Assembly (NCBI GenBank): GCA_024642545.1
Contig: JAHEAW010000010.1
Location: 1-36,513, forward strand
Length of the DNA: 36,513 nt
Origin: Erythrobacteraceae bacterium
Lineage (GTDB): Bacteria; Pseudomonadota; Alphaproteobacteria; Sphingomonadales; Sphingomonadaceae
Reading direction: 5' to 3'
Under the pieces are notes generated by a model that ran no database searches, was not told the origin of the DNA, and saw only the letters and a list, made by a program, of their open reading frames with translations. The translations under genes were made by a program, and so were the position numbers. Shown here piece by piece: positions 1 to 8,765 of this stretch (position 1 is the stretch's first letter; each line of letters starts with the position of its first letter).

Positions 1-14
1 CTCAGATATGCCAT
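1..14 (-). CDS. Possible 5' end of a third gene in the LemA/TPM operon (partial)
   Basis: An ATG on the minus strand (positions 14-12) lies three bases after the stop of the TPM-domain gene and opens a frame reading M-A-Y-L before the window edge. LemA/TPM operons in related bacteria often carry a second, smaller TPM-domain gene at this place, so this may be its start. Only four whole codons are visible, so this is an inference from spacing and context. Confidence 0.3.
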
Positions 15-17
15 GTT

Positions 18-827
18 CTACCAGCCCCCCGACGCACCGCCGCCGCCGAAGCTGCCGCCTCCGCCTGAAAATCCACCGCCTCCACCAAAACCGCCCCCAC
101 CAAAACCGCCGCCTCCCAAACCGCCGGAGTTGCTGCCGCGCGTGGCAGCATTGAGCGCTTCCCACAGGATAATGTTGCCCACCGTTCCGCCAAAGCGCCG
201 CCGCCGCCCGCCGCGCAGCGCCGGGAGTACGAAAAAGAAGAAGATGAAGGCCAGCCAGATCAACGCCCCCACTGGGAAGCCGCCATCGCTGGTGCGCTTC
301 ACGTTCGCGTCAGCGGCAATTTTCTGCGCCTGATCGGCAGGCAGTTCCAACTGCTGGATGATCGCATCAGTGCCTGCCTCAATCCCGCCCGGATAATCCC
401 CATCACGGAAATGCGGCAGGATTTGCTGCTGCACTATCAGCGAGGACAGGCCGTCGGTCAAAACCGGTTCGAGTCCGTAACCAACTTCGATCCGCACCTT
501 GCGTTCTTTCGGTGCCACGATCAGCAGTGCGCCATCATTGCGGCCCTTGTCGCCAATGCCCCATGCTCGGCCGAGCTGATAGCCGTAGTCAGAAATATCA
601 TAGCCCTGCAGGCTGGGCAGGGTAACCACCACCAATTGCCGCTGCGACTGGGTTTCGAGCGCGGCCAGCTTGGCGTCGAGCGCAGCTTCCTCCGGCGCGG
701 GAATGATATTGGCATCATCGACCACGCGCCCGGTAAGCGGGGGGAAAGTCTGCGCAGCGCCGGGCAGTGCGGTGAACACCACCAACGCCGCCAGCAGCAC
801 TGCAACCAGACGTTTGAGAGCAGTCAC
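18..827 (-). CDS. TPM-domain (YgcG-like) membrane-anchored protein with Gly-rich tail
   Basis: The 269-residue protein starts with GTG and has a signal peptide (residues about 1-25, ending in GAAQT). A TPM domain (PF04536 type) follows at about 30-150, with the usual VVDDANII opening and a GYGLEP segment. A hydrophobic anchor lies at about 187-205 (LIWLAFIFFFFVLPAL), then a basic RGGRRRR patch and a tail made almost only of Gly, Ser and Phe. The TPM domain is periplasmic in this family. Proposed roles include photosystem II repair in plants and envelope functions in bacteria, but the bacterial activity is not settled. It follows the lemA gene by eight bases, so the two are probably co-transcribed; LemA/TPM pairing is common. 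The Gly-rich tail produces a spurious polyproline ORF on the plus strand. Confidence 0.88.
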   Translation of the reverse strand: MTALKRLVAVLLAALVVFTALPGAAQTFPPLTGRVVDDANIIPAPEEAALDAKLAALETQSQRQLVVVTLPSLQGYDISDYGYQLGRAWGIGDKGRNDGALLIVAPKERKVRIEVGYGLEPVLTDGLSSLIVQQQILPHFRDGDYPGGIEAGTDAIIQQLELPADQAQKIAADANVKRTSDGGFPVGALIWLAFIFFFFVLPALRGGRRRRFGGTVGNIILWEALNAATRGSNSGGLGGGGFGGGGFGGGGGFSGGGGSFGGGGASGGW

Positions 828-835
828 GTCAGCCG

Positions 836-1459
836 TCAGTTGGACGGCGCGGCGCTGCTACCGGATGTCATATCCAGCTTGGGAGCCACTTCTGCACCCG
901 GAGTGACCGCTTCATAGGGAGCCATCGGTTTCGCACCGTAAATCACATTGGCGGCAATCGTATCGGGGAAGGTGCGGATCGTGGTGTTATACTGGCGCAC
1001 TGCTTCATTGTAATCACGCAGCGCAATACGTATCCGGTTTTCCTGCCCTTCGAGCTGGCTTTGCAGCATCTGGAAATTGGTGATGCTTTTGAGATCAGGA
1101 TAGGCCTCCACGCTTGCCAGCAGGCGGCCGAGCCCGGCGCCTAGCTGCGATTGTGCGGCCTGGAACTGCGCCATTTTGGCAGGATCGGTCAAATCATCAG
1201 CCGATATCTGAATGCTGGTCGCTTTGGCGCGCGCTTCCACCACGTCAGTCAATATGCCGCGTTCCTGTTCGGCAGCGCCCTTGGCCACTTCAGCCAGATT
1301 GGGCACCAGATTGGCACGTTCCTGAAACGCAGCCTGAACATCAGCCCATTTGGCCTTGGCCGCTTCTTGCTTGGTCGGCACAGCGTTGATACCGCAGGAG
1401 GCAAGGCCCAGTGATGCAAGCGCGATCAAGGCAGTCCGGCGAATAGTGGTAAAGTTCAT
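836..1459 (-). CDS. lemA: LemA family lipoprotein
   Basis: The product is a 207-residue LemA-family protein. The ATG at 1459 is chosen over the longer ORF because it is preceded by GAGGGG at a suitable distance and opens a clean lipoprotein signal, RRTALIALASLGLASC, with the lipobox Cys near residue 21. The rest is alpha-helical and contains the family's typical segment with RANLVPNLAEV, followed by a long helix ending in a FPDTIAANV-like stretch. LemA proteins are thought to have an extracytoplasmic helical bundle. Their biochemical role is not established. The gene heads a minus-strand operon with the TPM-domain protein and diverges from mscL across a 176-base gap. Confidence 0.88.
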   Translation of the reverse strand: MNFTTIRRTALIALASLGLASCGINAVPTKQEAAKAKWADVQAAFQERANLVPNLAEVAKGAAEQERGILTDVVEARAKATSIQISADDLTDPAKMAQFQAAQSQLGAGLGRLLASVEAYPDLKSITNFQMLQSQLEGQENRIRIALRDYNEAVRQYNTTIRTFPDTIAANVIYGAKPMAPYEAVTPGAEVAPKLDMTSGSSAAPSN

Positions 1460-1635
1460 GGAGATGACCCCTCGAAGATTTATGGCCGCATGGCACATCG
1501 CGCCATGCGTTGTCTGTGTTAAGTAAATAGCACACCTGCCGCTGCATTCAAGCATATCACGCGCTCTTGGCAAGTTCGCACCTTGCTGGCACAGCTGGCA
1601 CTCGTTGCGCTGCGAAATACAGAGAGAGGTGTGCC

Positions 1636-2064
1636 ATGTTGAATGAATTCAAGGAATTTATTGCCAAAGGCAATGTGATGGATCTGGCAGTGGCGGTGAT
1701 CATCGCCGGGGCGTTCGGGGTGATCGTGTCGTCCCTGACCAATGATCTGATCATGCCGCTGGTGGGGGCCATCTTCGGCAATGTCGATTTCAGCGGCCAG
1801 TATATCGTGCTCAGCGGATCGGTCGATCCGGGTACTACACTGGAAGCTGCGCGCAAGGCGGGGGCTAACGTACTGGCGTGGGGCAGTTTTGTCAGCGCGG
1901 TGATCAATTTTGTGATCCTGGCCTTCATTATTTTTCTGCTTGTGCGTTACACCAAGAAGGTGACCGAACGTTTCGAAGCGAAGCAGGTTGCGCAGGAAGC
2001 ACCGCCGGCTGGCCCGACCGAAATCGAACTGCTGACCGAAATCCGCGACGCGCTGAAGAAATAA
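1636..2064 (+). CDS. mscL: Large-conductance mechanosensitive channel
   Basis: The 142-residue product begins [28 protein letters not shown], which is the amphipathic N-terminal helix and first transmembrane helix of MscL. The pore-lining helix is rich in small residues. A periplasmic loop follows (about 50-85), then TM2 (about 90-112) and a charged cytoplasmic helix ending in a run of Glu and Lys. MscL forms a pentameric inner-membrane valve that opens under osmotic down-shock to release solutes. Start choice: the ORF track begins at an upstream TTG, but ATG 1636 has AGAGAGG upstream and matches the family N-terminus. The tmRNA promoter begins 19 bases after its stop codon. Confidence 0.97.
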   Translation: MLNEFKEFIAKGNVMDLAVAVIIAGAFGVIVSSLTNDLIMPLVGAIFGNVDFSGQYIVLSGSVDPGTTLEAARKAGANVLAWGSFVSAVINFVILAFIIFLLVRYTKKVTERFEAKQVAQEAPPAGPTEIELLTEIRDALKK

Positions 2065-2082
2065 CGCGCCAGTGTCAGTCAC

Positions 2083-2110
2083 TTCACATTAACGTGGGAC
2101 CCGCTATATA
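2083..2110 (+). promoter_or_regulatory. Predicted promoter of ssrA
   Basis: TTCACA (2083-2088) and TATATA (2105-2110) are separated by 16 bases, a good match to a housekeeping sigma-70-type promoter. Transcription would start near 2117, which fits the expected 5' end of the acceptor piece of the permuted tmRNA (about 80 bases before its CCA). This is inferred from sequence only. Confidence 0.55.
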
Positions 2111-2117
2111 GCGTTTG

Positions 2118-2457
2118 CCGGTTTTGGCCGGATATGGCGATAAATTGCGATGTGCAATAGTCACAGCGGACCCGGGGGCAGTACCCGGCGGCTCCACCAA
2201 AACCTCTGAGAAATCAGGGACTTCTGACGGGGCCGAACCAGGATCGACGTGTGATCAAAGACATTGTTTTTGCCCGGGCTGAGTAACCCGTCCAAGGCTC
2301 ACAACACATAAGTGCAAACGATAACGACGCACTCGCAATCGCTGCGTAATTTTAAGGCTTAACGGCCTGAATTTACAAAGCTAAGCGCGGTTGGACCGAC
2401 CGGGCAACAGAACGGATTCCGGGGGCTCGGGGCGGGCCTAGCAACAGAACCGCCCCA
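2118..2457 (+). ncRNA. ssrA: Circularly permuted (two-piece) tmRNA
   Basis: The gene order is reversed relative to one-piece tmRNA. The acceptor piece comes first and ends in GGCTCCACCA (CCA at 2197-2199), with a T-arm CCGGG-GGCAGTA-CCCGG just before it. A spacer of about 29 bases follows. The coding piece then starts with GGGGCCGAACC at 2229, and GGGGCCG pairs with CGGCTCC of the acceptor piece. TGTGA after the D-loop region pairs with TCACA before the T-arm, giving part of helix P2. The tag frame is at 2314-2349. The 3' end is placed after a perfect seven-base stem, GGGGCGG/CCGCCCC (2429-2456). tmRNA with SmpB rescues stalled ribosomes and marks the nascent chain for proteolysis. Outer boundaries are approximate; the permuted layout is typical of alphaproteobacteria. 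Confidence 0.9.
2314..2349 (+). other. tmRNA proteolysis-tag reading frame (ANDNDALAIAA)
   Basis: The resume codon GCA at 2314 starts a frame reading A-N-D-N-D-A-L-A-I-A-A and ending at TAA 2347-2349. With the alanine charged on tmRNA, the full tag would be AANDNDALAIAA. The ANDN start is typical of alphaproteobacterial tags, and the hydrophobic Ala-rich end is what ClpXP-type proteases recognise. Confidence 0.88.
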
Positions 2458-2576
2458 CCTTGCCTCGATCGAACGTGCCGATGGTGGTCCATGCGCGGCG
2501 TTGATCGTCTCCAAGACGGATCAGCGCGCGGGCCGGGCGACACAGCCGCCCCTGTTTCCTGCAATTTTTTGAGAAT

Positions 2577-2822
2577 TCAGCCTTCTGCGGCAGCCTTCGC
2601 TGCACGCTCTGCCTGTTCGTATTTAAGGCAGTCGAGCACTTTGCCGCCCGCCATGAACACTGCGCCGGTGCAGGCGAGGAACAACAACTTGCCGCCAAAG
2701 CCGGGATATTGGGTCAGATACACGCTGCCGCGCTCAATCGCACCAAGACCAAGCGCATATATGATCAGGAAGGCTTCAAACCTGGTCTTGATCACAAACA
2801 GACGTTTAATCTTGCGTAGCAT
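2577..2822 (-). CDS. Small conserved-looking membrane protein of unknown function
   Basis: This encodes 81 residues. The ATG at 2822 is preferred over the upstream starts in the ORF track because GAAGGGAAG sits just before it. The N-terminus is basic (MLRKIKRLFVIKTR). Two hydrophobic segments lie at about 17-30 (FLIIYALGLGA) and 42-58 (GKLLFLACTGAVFMAGG), and a short charged C-terminal helix ends KYEQAERAAKAAAEG. It probably sits in the inner membrane with a cytoplasmic tail. I do not recognise a named family. It converges on the tmRNA gene and is separated from the ast operon by about 135 bases, so it is likely a single-gene unit. Confidence 0.72.
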   Translation of the reverse strand: MLRKIKRLFVIKTRFEAFLIIYALGLGAIERGSVYLTQYPGFGGKLLFLACTGAVFMAGGKVLDCLKYEQAERAAKAAAEG

Positions 2823-2957
2823 GGTCTTCCCTTCGTTAACCTTTAACGACGCAAACATCATGCCACATCAGCGGCGCGGCGCAAGACGAAGGTTAATCGC
2901 CTGTCCCATTGTAAGGCAGTTCGACAGTTGGTTAATCGGCTGAATCTTGTCGCGTTG

Positions 2958-4223
2958 CTAGATCAAGAGTGACAGGTCCAGCGCTTCAAGCAGGGCAGCC
3001 CGAGCCGCAAGAATATCCTGCGCCAGTGCTTCGTTACCAATCTCTGCCGTGGGGATGTGTTCGGGCCAATGTGCAGTGATCACTTCTGCCATCAGATCCG
3101 CCTTTGCCCGATCGAGCAGAAAGCGCGGGTCGATTGTCGCCGGGTCGGCCACCACGCGCAGCCGCAGGCAGGCCGGGCCGCCGCCATTGGCCATGCTTTG
3201 CCGCACATCGACCGGGATGACACTCCGGATGGGACCATTGCTGGCAAGCATCGAGTCGAGCCATGCACGCACTCGGGCATGTTCCCAGCTTTCCAACGGC
3301 ACCACCAATGCCATTTCGCTGCTGCCACCTGCGCCTGGCTGGCTGAGCAATTGGGCGTTGAACAGATAAGTCGCGATCGCTTCTTCCAGTGTCACCGCAT
3401 CGGCGGGCACTTCCACCACTTCGAGTTCGGGAAAAACTGCGCGGATCATCGCATAACTGCCCGGCTGGTCAGCAAAGGCCTGCGCATGCGTGAACAGCAC
3501 CCGTTCATTAGCCACAGCCACCACATCATTGTGGAACGCGCCTGCGGCAATCGCGGCCGGATTTTGTTCGATGAAAAGAGCGCGCGCCGGGTCCAGCTGA
3601 TTGATCCGGGCTACTGCGCGGCTGGCCTGTTCGTGCTGGCGCGCGGGGAAGGGGCCACCGGTCTTGCCATAGACAAACACTTCCACGCCGGGCGAACCGT
3701 GGCCGGCACAAAAGCGCATATGGTTTGCCGCGCCTTCATCGCCGAAGCTGGAGGGGACCGGCGGGTGCAGTGCAAAATGCCGCTCGTCCGCAAATGCGAC
3801 TGACAATTGCCGCAGCGTGTCGGGCCATTCCATCGACCGGTGCGGCATAGTGACCAGATTGGCCGGCGTCAGGTGGCAGCGCCCGTCAACGGTGTCAGCT
3901 GCCGGGCTGACCGTGGCGGCATTGGCAGTCCACATCGAGCTGGCTGACCATGCTGCAGCCACCAGACGCGGGTCGATAGTCGGGTCAGCGCCCATTGTTG
4001 CCAGCCAGTCAAAATTCGGGCGCGGCAAGGGCAGGAAAAACCCCTGCGTCAGCCCGAGCGCCATATTGGCGCGCATTTTGTCCAGTCCCTGCAGCGCGGC
4101 GGCGCGCGGGAACGATGTCTCGCCCGCATTTTTGGTCGCTGCCAGATTGCCAAGGCTGAGCCCGGCGTAATTATGCGAAGGTCCGACAACGCCATCAAAA
4201 TTAATTTCGACAATATTGGTCAT
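2958..4223 (-). CDS. astB: N-succinylarginine dihydrolase
   Basis: The 421-residue enzyme performs the second step of the arginine succinyltransferase pathway, converting N2-succinylarginine to N2-succinylornithine with release of two ammonia and CO2. It begins MTNIVEINFDGVVGPSHNYAG, the AstB signature. WTANAATVSP appears near residue 90, and ANGGGPACLRL near the C-terminal third carries the expected nucleophilic Cys. The ATG at 4223 overlaps the astA stop in an ATGA, so translation is coupled and this start is preferred over the ORF-track start five codons upstream. Length is close to the usual value of about 440. It is the last gene of the M20-astA-astB operon. The remaining ast genes (astC, astD and a classical astE) are not in the window. 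Confidence 0.96.
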   Translation of the reverse strand: MTNIVEINFDGVVGPSHNYAGLSLGNLAATKNAGETSFPRAAALQGLDKMRANMALGLTQGFFLPLPRPNFDWLATMGADPTIDPRLVAAAWSASSMWTANAATVSPAADTVDGRCHLTPANLVTMPHRSMEWPDTLRQLSVAFADERHFALHPPVPSSFGDEGAANHMRFCAGHGSPGVEVFVYGKTGGPFPARQHEQASRAVARINQLDPARALFIEQNPAAIAAGAFHNDVVAVANERVLFTHAQAFADQPGSYAMIRAVFPELEVVEVPADAVTLEEAIATYLFNAQLLSQPGAGGSSEMALVVPLESWEHARVRAWLDSMLASNGPIRSVIPVDVRQSMANGGGPACLRLRVVADPATIDPRFLLDRAKADLMAEVITAHWPEHIPTAEIGNEALAQDILAARAALLEALDLSLLI

Positions 4224-5236
4224 CGCGCCACGCTCCACACCATATCGCCGGGCGACACATCGAGCACATCGGCGGCCCGCGCATCGATTGCCATGGTTCC
4301 ATCTTCCTGCATTTCGCGTGCGCCATAGCAGGCGCGAAAGGATTGCAAATTGCCCGCAGCAACCAGCGCGCGTTCACCTTTTTCGAGAGTGATCGAGCTG
4401 GCAAGGGCGGAGTTGGCCTCGCGGATGCTTTTTACCTGATTGGTCATCGCGGTCATGGTCGGCCCGCCGTCAAAAATATCGACATAGCCTTGCGCGGCAA
4501 ATCCTTCATTCTCCAGCATCCGCATCGCGGCGCGCCCGGTGGGGTGGGGCAGGCCGATCACGCTGCGCGCGCTCTCCTGCAGCATTGCAATATAGACCGG
4601 ATGCTTGGGCATCAGATCGGCAATGAACTGGTTGCCATTGATCGCGTTGAAATAATCAGCTTCCTGAAAGCTCATGCCGAAAAACCGTCCGGCCACCCCA
4701 TCCCAGAAGGGAGAGCCGCCGCGATCATCAATAATGCCGCGTAATTCTGCCAGAATCCGGTCAGCAAAGCGGGCGCGGTGCATGGCGACAAACAGATAGC
4801 GGCTGCGCGCCAAAAGCAGGCCAAGGCCGCCTGCGCGTTCGTTGGGATGAAGAAACAACCCACCGACTTCGGAAGAACCTTCCAGATCAGTTGTCAGGCT
4901 GAGCATTTCGGCGCGAACGGTGCGGTCCAGTTCCTGCGAATGCTGGGTCAGCGTGGTCATGCGGTAGGAATAGAATGGCCATTGCTGGCCAACTTGCGTG
5001 AACAGTTGGCACGTCCCGCGGACATCGCCGGTTGCTGCGTTTTCCAGCACCAGCACGAATTGTTCATCCGCCAGCGTCTGTTCTTGCCGGGCAAACGCTG
5101 TTGCTGCCCGGTCCAGCTTGGCGCCCAGCGCGGCCCGGTCGGGCGGTAGATTGGTGAATCCGCCGCCGGTCAGCTTGGCCATTTCATACAGCGGTTCCAG
5201 ATCATCGGGACGCGCAGCGCGCAGGCGAAAACTCAC
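4220..5236 (-). CDS. astA: Arginine N-succinyltransferase
   Basis: This 338-residue protein is of typical AstA length and transfers succinyl from succinyl-CoA to the alpha-amino group of arginine, the first step of the AST catabolic route. The N-terminus (FRLRAARPDDLEPLYEMA) is a GNAT-like beginning. Inner family features include TGGGFTNLPPD near residue 23, VGGLFLHPNERAGGLG near 145 and FFGMSFQEADYF near 190. It overlaps both neighbours by four bases (ATGA), so the three genes M20, astA and astB are translationally coupled. This supports a shared catabolic role in using arginine as a carbon or nitrogen source. Confidence 0.96.
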   Translation of the reverse strand: MSFRLRAARPDDLEPLYEMAKLTGGGFTNLPPDRAALGAKLDRAATAFARQEQTLADEQFVLVLENAATGDVRGTCQLFTQVGQQWPFYSYRMTTLTQHSQELDRTVRAEMLSLTTDLEGSSEVGGLFLHPNERAGGLGLLLARSRYLFVAMHRARFADRILAELRGIIDDRGGSPFWDGVAGRFFGMSFQEADYFNAINGNQFIADLMPKHPVYIAMLQESARSVIGLPHPTGRAAMRMLENEGFAAQGYVDIFDGGPTMTAMTNQVKSIREANSALASSITLEKGERALVAAGNLQSFRACYGAREMQEDGTMAIDARAADVLDVSPGDMVWSVAR

Positions 5237-6444
5237 AATTCATCTCCTGCAGCAAGCCGCCCTAGCACCAGTGCGGATAGCGCCGCGCGTTCTTTCAGAG
5301 ACGGCACAATCAGATATTCCTGCGGCGAATGGATGGCCCCGCCGCGCACCCCCATCGTGTCCACAACTGCGACTCCGGTGGCGGCAATATTGTTGCCGTC
5401 GCATACGCCGCCGGTTGGCTGCCAGCCAATCTCCTGACCCAGTTGCGCACCGCAGCGACGTACCAGATCGAACAATTTTTGCGCGCGGCCATCAACCGGC
5501 TTGGGCGGGCGGGTGACACCGCCATGCAAATGCACCGCGACGTCGTGGGCCTGCCGCACGTCGCCCATCAGCAGTTGCAGGCTCGCTTCGAACCGTTCGC
5601 CCGCGCTCGGCTCCCTGGGCCGGATGTTGAAGCGCAGCACGGCATTGTCAGGCACCACATTATTGGCCGCGCCGCCTTCAATCCGCGCGGGATTGACGCT
5701 GCAATCAGCGGTTTCAAGTGTTTTCAGGCCCACTGCCAGCGCTGCTGCTGCAACCAGCGCATTGCGCCCGTCCTGCGGGTTGCGGCCAGCGTGCGCGGAT
5801 TTGCCTTTCACCACCAGCGAGTAATTGCCGGTGCCGCCGCGGGCATGGGCCAAAGTGCCGTCGGGCAGAGCAGACGGTTCATATGTCAGCGCAGCATATT
5901 TGCCCTGCGCCAGTTGCTCGATCAGCGCCGAGGAGGATAGCGATCCGGTTTCCTCGTCAGAATTGATCAGAATATCGTATCCGATCCGGTCCGCGTTGGG
6001 ACCGGCCTCAAAAGCGAGCAGGGAATGCAGTATCACTGCAATTCCGCCCTTCATATCGGCCACGCCCGGCCCGCCCAATGTCTGGTCGTCAATCCAGCTT
6101 TGATGCTGAAACGGGTGATCGGCCGGGAACACTGTGTCCATATGGCCAGTTAGCAGCAAGCGCCGCTGCGCCTTGGGGCGCACTTGCAGCACCAGATGGC
6201 GGCCATGCGGTTTGGCAAATTCCTCTCCGGCAGCATCGATCGCACTAACCGTCGCAGGTTCTATCAGTTTAACTTCGCCCGGCAGTGCGGCAAAGGCATC
6301 TGTCAGGACGCTGGCTTGCTCTGCCAGACCGTCCAGATTGGCCGTTCCGCTGTTGATCGCGCTCCACCGCTGGACCTGTTCCAGCATGACGGCATCGTCG
6401 ATGCTGCCGACCAGCGTATCAATCATCTTGTCTGTCTGGGTCAT
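5233..6444 (-). CDS. M20-family metallohydrolase, first gene of the ast operon; candidate desuccinylase
   Basis: This M20/ArgE-DapE type zinc hydrolase has 403 residues from ATG 6444; a GTG at 6456 is an alternative, and neither has a strong ribosome-binding site. Visible metal and catalytic motifs are GHMDTVFP (His and Asp ligands), GPGVADMKGG (bridging Asp), SDEETGS (catalytic Glu and Glu ligand), and AIHSPQEY near the C-terminus (last His ligand). The lid domain is present, with AHARGGTGNYSLVVKG and SAHAG. The gene overlaps astA by four bases. M20 enzymes include succinyl-diaminopimelate desuccinylase, so removal of a succinyl group from N-succinylglutamate, normally done by the M14-type AstE, is a reasonable inference. 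It could instead be a general peptidase or carboxypeptidase G2-like enzyme. Confidence 0.85.
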   Translation of the reverse strand: MTQTDKMIDTLVGSIDDAVMLEQVQRWSAINSGTANLDGLAEQASVLTDAFAALPGEVKLIEPATVSAIDAAGEEFAKPHGRHLVLQVRPKAQRRLLLTGHMDTVFPADHPFQHQSWIDDQTLGGPGVADMKGGIAVILHSLLAFEAGPNADRIGYDILINSDEETGSLSSSALIEQLAQGKYAALTYEPSALPDGTLAHARGGTGNYSLVVKGKSAHAGRNPQDGRNALVAAAALAVGLKTLETADCSVNPARIEGGAANNVVPDNAVLRFNIRPREPSAGERFEASLQLLMGDVRQAHDVAVHLHGGVTRPPKPVDGRAQKLFDLVRRCGAQLGQEIGWQPTGGVCDGNNIAATGVAVVDTMGVRGGAIHSPQEYLIVPSLKERAALSALVLGRLAAGDEL

Positions 6445-6650
6445 TACTTGCACCACTAGCTGTCTCTGCCTGCTTGGCCAAGCCCGCCGCCAGACTTATT
6501 CGGCTTTGCGCAGCGAGCCAGCTTGCCGGTAAGGGCGTTGCAATTCATCGGGCTGGAGGGCATAGGGCGACCTCCTCCCCCGGATAGCATTGGGTTTTTT
6601 CTCGCCATGCGGCGCTCTGCCGCAGGCGCAATCTGGATACAGGTAGGATT

Positions 6651-8765
6651 ATGAGTGATTTTGTAACGCGCGGCGACCTTCAGATTGATGCCGATCTGGC
6701 TGGGTTTATTGACCGCGAAGTGCTGGCACCGCTGGACCAGGACAGCGGTGAATTCTGGCGCGGCTTTGCCAAGCTGCTGAGCGCCTTCGCACCGCGCAAT
6801 CACGCCCTGCTGGCTCGCCGTGATGAATTGCAGCGCCAGATCGATGTGTGGCACAATGCGCGGCGCGGCCAGCAGCATGACGGTGCTGCGTACCGCGCCT
6901 TTCTGGAGGAGATTGGCTATCTCGTGCCAGAGCCTGCCGCATTCATGATCGGCACGGAAAATGTCGATGCCGAAATCGCCACAATGGCGGGGCCGCAACT
7001 GGTGGTGCCAATCCTCAATGCCCGTTTTCTGCTCAACGCTGCCAATGCACGCTGGGGCAGCTTGTATGACGCATTATACGGCACCGATGCACTCGACGCT
7101 CCGCCGGCGCGGCCCGGCGGATATGACAAGGATCGCGGCGCTGCGGTGGTTGCTGCGGCCAAGGTATTCCTTGACGAAGCGATTCCGCTCGCATCGGGCA
7201 GCTGGGCGGACCTGACCGATCCTGAAACGAACGGTATCGCGCTCAGCGATCCATCGCAATATGTGGGCGAGCGCGAGGGCGGGGCGCGGCGCTTGTTCCG
7301 CAACAATGGCCTCCACATCGAGATCTACTTCGACCGCAATCACCCAATCGGCCAGACCGACACCGCGGGCATTGCCGATATCATTCTTGAAAGCGCGCTG
7401 ACTACTATTTGCGATCTGGAAGATTCGGTCGCCGCGGTCGATGCCGAGGACAAATTGCTCGCCTATCGCAATTGGCTGGGATTGATGCGCGGCGATCTGG
7501 AAGAAAGCTTCGACAAGGGCGGCAAGACCGTGACCCGAAAGCTGGAAGCGGACAAAACCTTCACCGCGCATGATGGCTCCGCGCACACGTTACCCGGCCG
7601 TAGCCTGCTGTTCGTGCGCAATGTCGGCCATCTGATGACCAATCCGGCGATCCGTCTGCCTGACGGCGGTGAAGTGCCCGAAGGGATCATGGATGCGGTT
7701 ATCACCAGCGCAATCGCAGCGCAGGATGTGCGGGCGCTGGGGCGGTACTCCAACAGCCGCACAGGATCGATCTATATCGTGAAGCCCAAGATGCACGGGC
7801 CGGAAGAATGCGCCTTCACCAATGACCTGTTCGATGCGGTCGAGGATTTGCTGGGCCTGCCGCGGCATACGATCAAGGTCGGTGTGATGGATGAAGAACG
7901 CCGCACCTCGGCCAATCTGGGCGCCTGCATTCACGCGGTGAAGGAGCGGATCGTGTTCATCAACACCGGCTTCCTCGACCGGACCGGGGATGAAATGCAC
8001 ACCTCGATGCAGGCCGGACCGATGCTGCGAAAAGGCGCTATGAAGACGAGTGCCTGGCTGACTGCTTATGAAGCGCGCAATGTCGGCATCGGGCTGCGTC
8101 ACGGCCTTTCGGGCAAGGCACAGATCGGCAAGGGCATGTGGGCCGCGCCCGACATGATGCACGATATGATGGAACAGAAGATCGGCCATCTCAAAGCAGG
8201 CGCGAATACAGCCTGGGTGCCGTCGCCCACTGCTGCAACCTTGCATGCGCTGCATTACCACCGGCTCGACGTGTTCGAAGTGCAAAAGGGGTTAGGCGAT
8301 GTGCCGGGCCTGGATGCACTGCTGACTATTCCGCTGGCTGACGGGATCAACTGGTCCGAAGCCGAAGTGCGCGAGGAGCTGGACAATAATGCCCAGGGGC
8401 TGCTTGGCTATGTGGTGCGCTGGATCGATCAGGGCGTGGGCTGCTCCAAAGTGCCAGATATTCACGATGTGGGCCTGATGGAAGACCGCGCAACCTTGCG
8501 CATTTCATCACAGCACATGGCCAATTGGCTGCTCCACGGGGTGTGCTCAAAGGATCAGGTGATGGATTCGCTGCGCCGCATGGCCGCCAAGGTCGATACG
8601 CAGAATGCCGGCGATGCGGCCTATGAACCGATGGCGGGCAATTGGGACGGCATCGCTTTTCGCGCCGCTTGCGACCTAGTGTTCAAGGGTGTCGAGCAGC
8701 CGAGCGGGTATACCGAACCGCTGCTGCATAAGTGGCGACAAGTGGCAAAGAGCAGCGTTGCATGA
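6651..8765 (+). CDS. glcB: Malate synthase G
   Basis: This 704-residue enzyme condenses glyoxylate and acetyl-CoA to malate, allowing growth on C2 compounds and glycolate. The long single-chain G isoform is clear from its length and motifs: [20 protein letters not shown], the [15 protein letters not shown] metal-binding region, and [15 protein letters not shown]. The start ATG 6651 has AGGTAGGA just upstream. A perfect six-base hairpin (6608-6624) lies in the leader, with no known role. It diverges from the ast operon across about 200 bases. Its stop codon overlaps the ATG of a decayed reading frame. I see no isocitrate lyase gene in the window. Confidence 0.97.
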   Translation: MSDFVTRGDLQIDADLAGFIDREVLAPLDQDSGEFWRGFAKLLSAFAPRNHALLARRDELQRQIDVWHNARRGQQHDGAAYRAFLEEIGYLVPEPAAFMIGTENVDAEIATMAGPQLVVPILNARFLLNAANARWGSLYDALYGTDALDAPPARPGGYDKDRGAAVVAAAKVFLDEAIPLASGSWADLTDPETNGIALSDPSQYVGEREGGARRLFRNNGLHIEIYFDRNHPIGQTDTAGIADIILESALTTICDLEDSVAAVDAEDKLLAYRNWLGLMRGDLEESFDKGGKTVTRKLEADKTFTAHDGSAHTLPGRSLLFVRNVGHLMTNPAIRLPDGGEVPEGIMDAVITSAIAAQDVRALGRYSNSRTGSIYIVKPKMHGPEECAFTNDLFDAVEDLLGLPRHTIKVGVMDEERRTSANLGACIHAVKERIVFINTGFLDRTGDEMHTSMQAGPMLRKGAMKTSAWLTAYEARNVGIGLRHGLSGKAQIGKGMWAAPDMMHDMMEQKIGHLKAGANTAWVPSPTAATLHALHYHRLDVFEVQKGLGDVPGLDALLTIPLADGINWSEAEVREELDNNAQGLLGYVVRWIDQGVGCSKVPDIHDVGLMEDRATLRISSQHMANWLLHGVCSKDQVMDSLRRMAAKVDTQNAGDAAYEPMAGNWDGIAFRAACDLVFKGVEQPSGYTEPLLHKWRQVAKSSVA

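Noticed and set aside
13-333. Plus-strand ORF with a striking polyproline N-terminus
   Set aside because: It is the antisense of the Gly-rich tail of the TPM-domain protein, which has a signal peptide and domain support.
2537-2571. Possible terminator GGGCG-ACACAGC-CGCCC followed later by TTTTTT downstream of ssrA
   Set aside because: The stem has only five pairs and the T-run comes about 15 bases later, so it is not a convincing intrinsic terminator.
6455-6550. Possible small minus-strand peptide (MNCNALTGKLARC...) upstream of the M20 gene
   Set aside because: It is open for about 30 codons only, has no good ribosome-binding site, and no sign of conservation can be judged.
6608-6624. Hairpin TGCGGC-GCTCT-GCCGCA in the glcB leader
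   Set aside because: A six-base stem in GC-rich sequence is weak evidence. It does not hide the ribosome-binding site and is not followed by a T-run, so I list no regulatory feature.
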